From: Sporosarcina ureae
GTDB lineage: Bacteria; Bacillota; Bacilli; Bacillales_A; Planococcaceae
Length of the DNA stretch: 64,000 nucleotides
NCBI RefSeq assembly: GCF_002109325.1
Contig: NZ_CP015348.1
Location: forward strand, 151,501-215,500
Direction: 5' to 3'
The translations under genes were made by a program, and so were the position numbers. Below the pieces are notes generated by a model, which had not been told where the DNA came from, made no database searches, and was given only the letters and a program-made list of their open reading frames with translations. Positions 7,532 through 15,317 of this stretch are shown piece by piece; position 1 is the first letter of the stretch, and each line of letters begins with the position of its first letter.

Positions 7532-8986
7532 ATGATTACATTTTTATTTTCTATCGTATTATTAATAGTCGGATACTTTACGTATGGTAAGTACATCGTC
7601 AAAATGTTCGGCGTTAAGGAAGACCGTGCGACACCAGCGTATACAAGCGCAGACGGAGTCGACTATGTGCCGATGAGCACAAGCAAGAACTCATTGATCC
7701 AGTTACTAAATATTGCAGGAGTTGGACCGATTTTCGGACCGATCATGGGTGCGTTATACGGCCCGGTTGCATTTATCTGGATCGTTGTCGGCGCGATTTT
7801 TGCAGGCGCTGTACATGATTATCTAACAGGTATGATTTCGATCCGAAACCGCGGAGCACACTTGCCTGAACTGGCAGGAAAATTTCTCGGGAAATTTATG
7901 AAGCATATCGTCAATGCATTTGCGTTATTATTACTCGTCTTGGTCGGTACGGTATTCGTTTCGGCACCAGCAGGACTGCTGTACAACTTGATGAACGGTT
8001 GGATGGCAATGGGTATTATCGTTGCACTTATTTTCCTTTATTATATTTTGGCTACATTATTACCGATCGATAAAATCATCGGTCGCTTCTATCCTATCTT
8101 CGGCGCACTACTTGTAATCAGTGCAGTCGGAATCGGTGGCATGATGGTCATCAAAGGCGTTCCAATTCCGGAATTAACATTTGCGAACTTGCATCCGGAT
8201 AATATTCCGATCTTCCCGTTATTATTCTTAACGATTTCATGCGGCGCATTATCTGGCTTCCATGCGACGCAGTCTCCGATCATTTCTCGGACGACAAAGA
8301 AAGAAAGCGAAGGACGAAAAATTTTCTACGGTATGATGATTGCAGAAGCTATTATCGCAATGATCTGGGCAGCGGCTGGTATGGCGTTGTTCAACGGTAT
8401 TACATTAAGTGAATTACTTGCAGCTGGCGGACCCGCAGTGATTGTTAGTGAAGTATCCACTGTCATGTTAGGTGCGGTTGGTGGTACACTCGCTATCCTC
8501 GGAGTCATCATTCTACCTATCACATCGGGTGACACGGCTTTCCGTAGCGCGCGAATGATTATCGCAGACTACATTAAATATCCACAAGCGAAAATCTTGA
8601 GCCGTCTATGGATCGCACTTCCGATGTTCGCTATCTCTATTGCACTGACACGTATAGACTTTAATATTCTATGGCGCTACTTCTCCTGGGCGAACCAGTC
8701 CACGGCAGTTATCGCGTTATTCGTAGGTGCTATGTATCTCTTCATTGCCGGCAAGAACTACTGGGTCGCACTCATACCCGGAACGTTCATGCTGATGGCC
8801 ACGATGACGTATATACTAAACGCAGCCATTGGATTTGGATTACCGATGAACGTAGCCCTTATAGGTGCAACTGTCATCTCGATCTTCCTCGTCGCCCTAT
8901 TCTTCAATGCCGCAGTGAAAGCCCGTGCTGCTCAGATTCCGCTGGAAGAAGATATTACAGGCTGGGAAATCACACGAACTGTTTAA
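7532..8986 (+). CDS. cstA: CstA-family carbon starvation/pyruvate carrier
   Basis: 484 residues, almost entirely membrane-spanning (about 12 segments). CstA landmarks include TSKNSLIQLLNIAGVGPIFG, GPIMGALYGPVAFIW, HDYLTGMISIRNRG and SGFHATQSPIISRTTKKE. The family takes up pyruvate or peptides on carbon starvation. The ATG at 7532 follows AAGGGAGG; an in-frame upstream extension to 7448 would cross the promoter and is rejected. At 484 residues it is shorter than E. coli CstA/BtsT (about 700) and belongs to the short Gram-positive form. Placed directly after lytST and under a cre site. Confidence 0.9.
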   Translation: MITFLFSIVLLIVGYFTYGKYIVKMFGVKEDRATPAYTSADGVDYVPMSTSKNSLIQLLNIAGVGPIFGPIMGALYGPVAFIWIVVGAIFAGAVHDYLTGMISIRNRGAHLPELAGKFLGKFMKHIVNAFALLLLVLVGTVFVSAPAGLLYNLMNGWMAMGIIVALIFLYYILATLLPIDKIIGRFYPIFGALLVISAVGIGGMMVIKGVPIPELTFANLHPDNIPIFPLLFLTISCGALSGFHATQSPIISRTTKKESEGRKIFYGMMIAEAIIAMIWAAAGMALFNGITLSELLAAGGPAVIVSEVSTVMLGAVGGTLAILGVIILPITSGDTAFRSARMIIADYIKYPQAKILSRLWIALPMFAISIALTRIDFNILWRYFSWANQSTAVIALFVGAMYLFIAGKNYWVALIPGTFMLMATMTYILNAAIGFGLPMNVALIGATVISIFLVALFFNAAVKARAAQIPLEEDITGWEITRTV

Positions 8987-8998
8987 ACGAATGAATAC

Positions 8999-9030
8999 AA
9001 CCTGTTGAGCTTCGGCTTAGCGGGTTTTTT
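8999..9030 (+). terminator. Terminator of cstA
   Basis: A 12-bp GU-containing stem (AACCTGTTGAGC / GCTTAGCGGGTT) closed by a TTCG tetraloop and followed by a T-run. Confidence 0.85.
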
Positions 9031-9135
9031 TATGGAGATATATAAAGAGGCTCCGTTATGATACACTACTAATTAAAGGACGTTGTTTTTACACAATAAG
9101 AGTCTTTTATACAATTAAAATAACTAATGATACTA

Positions 9136-9155
9136 ATAGTGTAAATATACACTAT
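9136..9155 (+). promoter_or_regulatory. Palindromic operator before XRE regulator
   Basis: Perfect 8-4-8 palindrome ATAGTGTA-AATA-TACACTAT, ending 8 bp before the AAAGGAGG ribosome site of the following XRE gene. The position suggests autoregulation. The binding protein is inferred. Confidence 0.55.
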
Positions 9156-9178
9156 ACGTATAAAGGAGGAATTCGACG

Positions 9179-9634
9179 TTGAATAAACAGACAGTCATAG
9201 ACTTGGTGTCGCCTCGCTTGAAATTAATTCGAACGGAAATGGACTACACGCAAGATCAGATGGCGGAGATTATGGGGATTTCTAAGAAGACGCTTGTACA
9301 GTTGGAGAAAGGTCGCCAGGAGATTGGCTGGTCTACAGCGGTAGTCGTTTGTGCGTTATTTCGCGAGAGTGCTCTGCTGCGCTCAGTCATGGGTGAAGAT
9401 CCGATTGAGCTAGCTGAAATGGCTGTGCATGAAGAGATTCATTCACGGGAAACTGCAGCGAGTGCATCGATTAATTGGTGGACAGAAGTGGGTCAGTGGC
9501 AGCAATATAATTTACAACAGCATACAGCAGGTGGACATTACCGCATTATCGCAGCGGACAATAAGCGGTTATTTGGTACGGGAGACCGAGAAAAAGCGTT
9601 GGCTGAATTCAAGAAATATATGGATATGACGTAG
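9179..9634 (+). CDS. XRE-family transcriptional regulator
   Basis: 151 residues: an N-terminal helix-turn-helix (LKLIRTEMDYTQDQMAEIMG, SKKTLVQLEKGRQEIGWSTA) and a C-terminal part without a recognised effector domain (INWWTEVGQWQQYNLQQH and GHYRIIAADNKRLFGTGDRE). TTG start, 7 nt after AAAGGAGG. A palindrome just upstream is a likely self-operator. Monocistronic; it converges with the NRDE gene over a shared terminator. Confidence 0.85.
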   Translation: MNKQTVIDLVSPRLKLIRTEMDYTQDQMAEIMGISKKTLVQLEKGRQEIGWSTAVVVCALFRESALLRSVMGEDPIELAEMAVHEEIHSRETAASASINWWTEVGQWQQYNLQQHTAGGHYRIIAADNKRLFGTGDREKALAEFKKYMDMT

Positions 9635-9668
9635 TTGTTATATGAAAATAATTCATGAAAAACAGAAG

Positions 9669-9706
9669 AAAACCGACTGTACTCTTTTACGAGTATGTCG
9701 GTTTTT
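9669..9706. terminator. Bidirectional terminator
   Basis: Stem AACCGACTGTACTC / GAGTATGTCGGTT with A- and T-runs on either side, between the convergent XRE and NRDE genes. It overlaps the 3' end of the NRDE gene. Confidence 0.8.
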
Positions 9707-10466
9707 CGATGTGGAATGAGAATTTCTGTGCAGTTGTAAATAGACCTTTTTCATATATGCGTTCTTCGAATTCCACATGATCGTCGCAGTCGATCGATAG
9801 CACTGTCGTACATCGTGTACCGTAATCTTTCGACGCAATGAATATAGAAGACAACAAGCTTTCGAGATCTTCTCCGACGCCTGTATCAGGCAGTTGTTCA
9901 GTCGGGAAACGTTCCGCTCGTTGCATCATAGCGAATAACACGTCAGGATCGATTGTCGTAGTCTGTTCCAAATACTCCGCAAGCAACGCTTTCGTTTTAT
10001 CTACTTTCGGCCATGGTGTATCGAGCAATGCGTTGCTCAGTCCGTGTGTGCCGTGCGTGATATGTTGGATCGATTGTTCGATATTCGAGTAATAGAACAT
10101 CTCTTCAGCAGATCCAGCGAGCACGTTGCAGCCTGCGTAATCGTCTCGATTCGTATGCAGTTGCTCCATGAACGATTGCGCGGACAAATCCGATTGTAAA
10201 TAGGAAGAGACGATATGACCGCGCGAACGCTTGCCTGTTTCCGGTCGCGTGAAGTCTCGGTAGTTCGTTAATGCGGCGACTTTTCCTTCTGTATTGACGC
10301 CAAGCCACGTACCCATTTGTTCTAAATCACGTCCTGCCAAGACGTTCGGGTAATCGCTCCAAAAGTCTGCTGGTGCTGTTGGACGACGATACGCTTCGTC
10401 TCGGTTCGCCATCAGAACCAATTTATACTTCGGGTGGCTTTGTAATTGGAATGCCAGTAAACACAT
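9687..10466 (-). CDS. NRDE family protein (TANGO2-like)
   Basis: 259 residues. The family signature ANRDE appears near residue 20 (LVLMANRDEAYRRPTAPADF), with AGRDLEQMGTWLGVNTEGKVAALTNYRD after it. The ATG at 10466 is chosen over the GTG at 10475 because the GAGGTG ribosome site lies 6 nt from the ATG and overlaps the GTG. The protein then starts Met-Cys, leaving Cys2 N-terminal as in Ntn-hydrolase-like folds. Eukaryotic TANGO2 is linked to haem and lipid handling. The bacterial role is unknown. Confidence 0.88.
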   Translation of the reverse strand: MCLLAFQLQSHPKYKLVLMANRDEAYRRPTAPADFWSDYPNVLAGRDLEQMGTWLGVNTEGKVAALTNYRDFTRPETGKRSRGHIVSSYLQSDLSAQSFMEQLHTNRDDYAGCNVLAGSAEEMFYYSNIEQSIQHITHGTHGLSNALLDTPWPKVDKTKALLAEYLEQTTTIDPDVLFAMMQRAERFPTEQLPDTGVGEDLESLLSSIFIASKDYGTRCTTVLSIDCDDHVEFEERIYEKGLFTTAQKFSFHIEKPTYS

Positions 10467-10516
10467 GTCACTCACCTCGTTTAGTTATGTATGAAATTAG
10501 TGTATCATGGGCAGTT

Positions 10517-10545
10517 TTGTTTGGCGACTGTACAGACAGTATGAT
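10517..10545 (+). promoter_or_regulatory. Candidate promoter for the DUF2087 gene
   Basis: TTGTTT (10517-10522), 17 bp, TATGAT (10540-10545), with a perfect 8-bp palindrome CTGTACAG inside the spacer. About 140 bp before the next plus-strand gene. Confidence 0.4.
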
Positions 10546-10686
10546 AAACACGATAGCAAACAAAGCTGTTGATTGTTTGGAACACTATTGAAGTTACGAA
10601 TTGTAAGAGGTATCATAAGAGTTAACGAACAAACAATCATCGGATTTGTTTGTGATAACTAAAAACATGATAGGAGTGCGTACTAC

Positions 10687-11439
10687 ATGGAAATCATAGA
10701 AACGTTCTGGGAGGCTTCATTAGATGAATTAAAGCAGGGTTATATAGAGAGCAACACTTCGTATGATTGTTTGTTATGCGGCAAGCAAATGGAAAAAGGC
10801 GTGATTTATCCGTACGAGAATGCGTTGTATGAAGCGGAGCGATTTATGCATGTACATATCGAACATTCCCATCAGTCGGTGTTTGCGTATTTGCTTGAGC
10901 TCGATAAGAAATGGTCGGGGATTACGGATCATCAAGGGGATCTATTGCGTTTATTCTATCAAGGGAAAAGCGATAAGGATATCCAGGAAGAATTGGAGAT
11001 CGGCAGTGCGACGACGGTTCGGCATCATCGGTTTGCGTTGAAAGAAAAAGAACGTCAGGCGAAAGTGTTTCTTGCGATGATGGAGTTATTGAGAGAGCGA
11101 GAACAATACGTTCCGGCTTTCATTCCGCCACATAAAGCATCGCAGTTATTTCATGATGATCATTCGGTTGCGGAGGAAGAACAGCAAGCGATACTGCGAA
11201 CGTTTTTCCCTGATGGAATGGATGGTCAGTTAAAAGAGATGCCAGCGACAGAAAAACAGCGACGTATTATTGTCCAGGAAATCAGTAAACGCTTTGACGG
11301 AGATATTTCGTACAGTAAGCATGAAGTGAATGATCTGCTGTCAACAATACATGAAGATTTCATTACATTGCGTAATTATTTAACCGAATATGGCTATTTC
11401 GGTCAGACGCGTAACGGCAATCAATATTGGCTAAAGTAA
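10687..11439 (+). CDS. DUF2087-family regulator with N-terminal zinc-finger-like motif
   Basis: 250 residues. The N-terminus holds a CLLCGKQ pair (Cys near 30 and 33) and HVHIEHSH histidines near residues 56-63, which could form a zinc site. A LuxR-like helix-turn-helix follows (TDHQGDLLRLFYQGKSDKDI, GSATTVRHHRFALKEKERQA, about residues 78-125). The C-terminal domain (FFPDGMDGQLKEMPATEKQR to YFGQTRNGNQYWLK) is a DUF2087 domain, usually fused to helix-turn-helix regulators. Monocistronic. The target is unknown. Confidence 0.78.
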   Translation: MEIIETFWEASLDELKQGYIESNTSYDCLLCGKQMEKGVIYPYENALYEAERFMHVHIEHSHQSVFAYLLELDKKWSGITDHQGDLLRLFYQGKSDKDIQEELEIGSATTVRHHRFALKEKERQAKVFLAMMELLREREQYVPAFIPPHKASQLFHDDHSVAEEEQQAILRTFFPDGMDGQLKEMPATEKQRRIIVQEISKRFDGDISYSKHEVNDLLSTIHEDFITLRNYLTEYGYFGQTRNGNQYWLK

Positions 11440-11518
11440 GCTTCCGTTTGAATGTTATCAGGTTTAGAAATTATGCAGGTGGGAAGACTAGGAGTAATCG
11501 CGAAAGGAGCGGAAGTAA

Positions 11519-11932
11519 ATGACTGCAAAAGACACAGTGATTAAAATTTTGAACGAAAGTATGACGGGCACAATGGCAACGGTGGACAACAACAAGCCGT
11601 ATAGCCGCTACATGACATTCATGAGTGATGGATTGACATTGTATACACCTACTAATAAGAAAACGGAAAAGGTGGATGAGCTGGAGGATAATCCCCACAC
11701 GCACATTCTACTTGGATATGACGGTGAAGGATTCGGTGATGCGTACGTGGAATATTCTGGTCATGTAACGATTTCCGATGATGAATCATTGAAGGAAAAA
11801 ATCTGGAACGATCATATGAAAGCATGGTTTGATGGACCAGAAGATCCGAATTTGGTTATTTTGAAAATCGAACCGGAAGCGATCCGTTTGATGAACAAAA
11901 AAGGCCAACCGCCAGAAGATATTTCCCTGTAA
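11519..11932 (+). CDS. Pyridoxamine 5'-phosphate oxidase-like general stress protein
   Basis: 137 residues of the FMN-binding split-barrel (general stress protein 26/YdaG-like) family: MTGTMATVDNNKPYSRYMTF at the start, LYTPTNKKTEKVDELEDNPH in the middle, and VILKIEPEAIRLMNKKGQPP near the end. Probably an FMN- or F420-binding oxidoreductase-like protein. An AAAGGAGCGG site precedes the ATG. Monocistronic with a strong terminator. Confidence 0.85.
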   Translation: MTAKDTVIKILNESMTGTMATVDNNKPYSRYMTFMSDGLTLYTPTNKKTEKVDELEDNPHTHILLGYDGEGFGDAYVEYSGHVTISDDESLKEKIWNDHMKAWFDGPEDPNLVILKIEPEAIRLMNKKGQPPEDISL

Positions 11933-11967
11933 ATAATGAGTAGGCTATAAAAGTATAGTTGAATACT

Positions 11968-12013
11968 ATATCCCGAAAGTGAGAGGTTATACTCCCACTT
12001 TCGGGATATTTTT
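11968..12013 (+). terminator. Terminator
   Basis: Stem TATCCCGAAAGTGAGAG / CCCACTTTCGGGATA with a T-run, after the stress-protein gene. Confidence 0.85.
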
Positions 12014-12063
12014 ATGTAGCTGGCAAGTTAGCCAAAAATATGTGCAAAACCCGCAGATTTCCA

Positions 12064-12114
12064 TTGCTTGAAGAGGTCAAATGCGGGTATACTCTATATA
12101 AGAACACTTGTTCC
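12064..12114 (+). promoter_or_regulatory. SOS promoter with LexA box
   Basis: AGAACACTTGTTCC (12101-12114) contains GAAC-N4-GTTC, the invariant core of the Gram-positive LexA/DinR box. It lies directly after a promoter (TTGCTT 12064-12069, 18 bp, TATACT 12088-12093), so LexA would cover the start of transcription of the polymerase gene. Confidence 0.85.
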
Positions 12115-12133
12115 TTTGAGGAGTGAACGTCAT

Positions 12134-13384
12134 ATGAAGCCGTTACCGAATAAAAAAATAGCCTGTCTTGACATGCGTAGCTTCTACGCGAGTTGTGCTG
12201 CGGCAATGGAAGGGCTCGACGTCATGAAGGTGCCGATTGCGATCGTCGGTAATATCGAGCGCAAAGGCGGAGTCGTGTTAGCTGCCTCGCCGCCACTGAA
12301 AAAGGAGTTCGGCATTACGACTGGCATGCGTTTGTATGAGATTCCGGACGATCCGAGCATTCGTTTGATTGAACCGAAAATGCAGTTTTATATAGATGTC
12401 TCGATGGAGTTGACGAGATTATTGAATCGCTATGTGCCAAAAGAAGCGATTCATGTGTATAGTATCGATGAAAGTTTTGTGGACTTTACGGGCACCGAAA
12501 AGCTTTGGGGGCCTCTCGAGAATTTGATTTTCCGGATCCAAGACGAGTTGTATCGGCAATTCGAGTTGCGTTCAGCTTGCGGCGTCGGGCCGAATATGTT
12601 GCTGTCGAAACTTGCGCTGGATTTGGAAGCGAAGAAAACAGGGATCGCGCACTGGACGTATGAAGACGTGCCGGAGAAGTTGTGGCCGGTCGCCCCGCTT
12701 CATAAAATGTGGGGGATCGGCAGAAGAGTGGAGCGAACGCTTGAAGACATGGGTGTTTATTCGGTCGGTGATCTCGCACATACGCCACTCGAAAACTTGG
12801 AGAAGAAGTTCGGTGTGATGGGCAATCAATTATATTATCACGCGCATGGCATCGATTATTCCGAACTTGGTTCCGTCTTGATCGAGGGGCAAGTGAGTTA
12901 CGGCAAAGGCCAGACGTTGTTGCGCGATTATACGACGACGGACGAAGTATTAGCCGTTTTGCTTGAGATGTGTGAAGATACCGCGATGCGCGCACGCCTT
13001 GCAAAAAAGAAAGGACGTACGATCACGTTGTCGTTTGGCTATTCGAAGCACGCGTTAGGTGGCGGCTTCCAGCGACGAAAAACGCTGCCGGAAGCGACGA
13101 ATGAAACGCTGGCGATTTATCGCGTGTGCCAAGAACTGTTTGAAACGTTCCATGATGGCAGACCCGTCCGCCATATTTCCGTTAACTTGTCGAATCTTGA
13201 AGAAAACGACAGTTTCCAGCTGAGTTTATTCGAACCTTCGAACTGGAAACAGCAAAAAATCGGTCAAGTGATGGATGAAATTCGTGTGAAGTACGGATCA
13301 GCTGCCATTCTTCGCGCGGTTTCCGTTACGCCAGGCGGTACAGCCTATAGGAGAAATCAATTAATTGGCGGTCATTATAAGTGA
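12134..13384 (+). CDS. uvrX: Y-family DNA polymerase (UvrX/YqjW type)
   Basis: 416 residues. The palm carries D13 (ACLDMRSFYASC) and D112/E113 (VYSIDESFVDFTG) as metal ligands. A helix-hairpin-helix follows (MWGIGRRVERTLEDMGVYSV) and then a little-finger domain. It resembles the UmuC-like UvrX/YqjW error-prone polymerases of Bacillus more than DinB. The ATG at 12134 follows TGAGGAG and lies 20 bp after the LexA box; the longer frame from 12068 would start inside the promoter. No YolD-like partner gene follows, unlike many relatives. Confidence 0.93.
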   Translation: MKPLPNKKIACLDMRSFYASCAAAMEGLDVMKVPIAIVGNIERKGGVVLAASPPLKKEFGITTGMRLYEIPDDPSIRLIEPKMQFYIDVSMELTRLLNRYVPKEAIHVYSIDESFVDFTGTEKLWGPLENLIFRIQDELYRQFELRSACGVGPNMLLSKLALDLEAKKTGIAHWTYEDVPEKLWPVAPLHKMWGIGRRVERTLEDMGVYSVGDLAHTPLENLEKKFGVMGNQLYYHAHGIDYSELGSVLIEGQVSYGKGQTLLRDYTTTDEVLAVLLEMCEDTAMRARLAKKKGRTITLSFGYSKHALGGGFQRRKTLPEATNETLAIYRVCQELFETFHDGRPVRHISVNLSNLEENDSFQLSLFEPSNWKQQKIGQVMDEIRVKYGSAAILRAVSVTPGGTAYRRNQLIGGHYK

Positions 13385-13556
13385 AGAAACTAGCAAATGG
13401 ACTAAGGGATCTAGTGGAGTACGGATAATATACTTCAGAAACTGAAACATTCAAGTTCCGTAACTTTCGATATGATACGAACTTTGCTAAAATCAAATAG
13501 CAAGCACCAATAAAAATACTGCAATCGATGCAATGCAGATCAAAGGAGGAAAGCCA

Positions 13557-15317
13557 GTGAAAGTATTACTGGATTTACGCTGGTTTTTTTCCGAGAGAAA
13601 AAAACAGTACAGCATAGGGATCACCGCGCTAATGATTGTCGCGTTACTGCAATTGGCACCCCCGAAAATCATCGGTTATATTGTCGATGCGGTGGCGAAA
13701 GATGAACTGACCGGAGCCATGCTGACACGCTGGATGATTATTCTGATTGTGGCAGGCGTCTTGATGTATGTCTTGCGTTATGTATGGCGTGTGATGATTT
13801 TCGGATCATCTGTGTACCTCGCGCGCGTCATGAGAGAACGGCTGTTTATACACTTCACACGCATGTCGCCTTCATTTTATCAGCGACGACGCGTAGGGGA
13901 TTTGATGGCACACGCAACGAATGACATCAACGCAGTGCAGCAAACGGCAGGTACAGGAATTCTGACACTTTTTGATTCGATTTCGACAGGTGGATTCGTC
14001 ATCCTCATGATGGGCTTTTCAATTAGTTGGAAATTAACGTTGATCGCCCTCGTGCCGATTCCCGTGATGATCATCCTGACGAGTTATTATGGACGATTAT
14101 TACGTAGTCGATTCCGCGTAGCGCAGGAAGCATTTTCCGATTTGAACGACAAAGCACAAGAGAGTATTTCAGGTATCAAAGTGCTAAAGACGTTCGGTCA
14201 ACAAAAGGAAGATGTTGAATCGTTCACGAGACGTTCGGAACAAGTTGTCAAGGAAAATATGCGTGTGGCGAAAGTCGATGCGCTGTTTGATCCGACGATT
14301 GCCGGAATTTTCGCGATCTCATATGTCCTATCCTTTTATTTCGGGACACGTTTTATTATGTCGGGTGAATTGTCAATCGGTGATTTGGTTGCGTTCACTT
14401 CCTATTTAGGACTTCTGACATGGCCGATGTTGGCGATTGGTTTCTTGTTCAATATCGTTGAACGAGGAAATGCGTCGTACAGCCGAATTCAAGATTTGCT
14501 TTCGGTTGAGCAAGGCATTCAAGATCGTCCGAATGCGGTGAGTCAATTACCGCACGGAGATATCGCCTTCGCTCTCGATACGTTCTCGTTCCCAGATGAT
14601 AAGCGGGCATCGTTGCGCAATTTACACTTTACGATCAAGCAAGGGGAAACACTGGGCATTATCGGAAAGACCGGCTCAGGGAAAACCGCAATTCTCAAGT
14701 TATTAATGCGAGAATTCGAAGGGTATACAGGAACGATTACGTATGGTGGCATTCCGATCACGCGGTATAAGAAAGAATGTTTACGCCAAGCAATCGGTTA
14801 TGTGCCACAAGACCATTTCTTGTTCTCGACGACACTCGGTGAAAATATTGCCTTTACGAACCCGAAGATTGATCCAGAGAAAATTGTGGCGGCTGCGAAA
14901 TCCGCGCATATTCACGAGGACATTCTGACATTTGAAAAAGGCTACGAGACGATGGTTGGAGAACGTGGCGTGTCATTATCCGGTGGACAGCGTCAGCGTG
15001 TGTCGATTGCACGTGCGTTGCTTATGGATCCGGAGCTTTTATTGCTGGATGATTCATTATCCGCCGTCGATGCTCGGACAGAAGAAGCGATTCTTCGTTC
15101 ATTGAAAGAAGAAAGAACGGGTAAGACGACTATCATTACGTCGCACCGCTTAAGTGCGATCCAGCACGCTCATCAGATTATTGTTCTTGATGAAGGTGAA
15201 GTCGTTGAAATTGGCGACCATGAAAGTTTAATCGCACAAAACGGAATATATAAAGAAATGTACGATCTGCAACAGCTAGAGTCGATCGTAGAGCAAGGAG
15301 GCGGCGCAGATGAATAA
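13557..15317 (+). CDS. yheI: ABC exporter half-transporter (YheI/BmrC type)
   Basis: 586 residues: six-span exporter membrane domain (1-310) and nucleotide-binding domain with Walker A GKTGSGKT, signature LSGGQRQR and Walker B LLLLDDS. The residue after Walker B is Asp instead of the catalytic Glu, as in the BmrC subunit of the BmrCD multidrug exporter, so its own ATP site is degenerate. GTG start at 13557, 8 nt after AAAGGAGG. Its stop overlaps the start of the second subunit gene by 8 bp, so a heterodimer is expected. Confidence 0.9.
   Translation: MKVLLDLRWFFSERKKQYSIGITALMIVALLQLAPPKIIGYIVDAVAKDELTGAMLTRWMIILIVAGVLMYVLRYVWRVMIFGSSVYLARVMRERLFIHFTRMSPSFYQRRRVGDLMAHATNDINAVQQTAGTGILTLFDSISTGGFVILMMGFSISWKLTLIALVPIPVMIILTSYYGRLLRSRFRVAQEAFSDLNDKAQESISGIKVLKTFGQQKEDVESFTRRSEQVVKENMRVAKVDALFDPTIAGIFAISYVLSFYFGTRFIMSGELSIGDLVAFTSYLGLLTWPMLAIGFLFNIVERGNASYSRIQDLLSVEQGIQDRPNAVSQLPHGDIAFALDTFSFPDDKRASLRNLHFTIKQGETLGIIGKTGSGKTAILKLLMREFEGYTGTITYGGIPITRYKKECLRQAIGYVPQDHFLFSTTLGENIAFTNPKIDPEKIVAAAKSAHIHEDILTFEKGYETMVGERGVSLSGGQRQRVSIARALLMDPELLLLDDSLSAVDARTEEAILRSLKEERTGKTTIITSHRLSAIQHAHQIIVLDEGEVVEIGDHESLIAQNGIYKEMYDLQQLESIVEQGGGADE

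Noticed and set aside
13385..13556. bmrB-like leader peptide and attenuator before the exporter genes
   Set aside because: B. subtilis bmrCD has such a leader, but I found no short ORF with a ribosome site followed by competing hairpins here.
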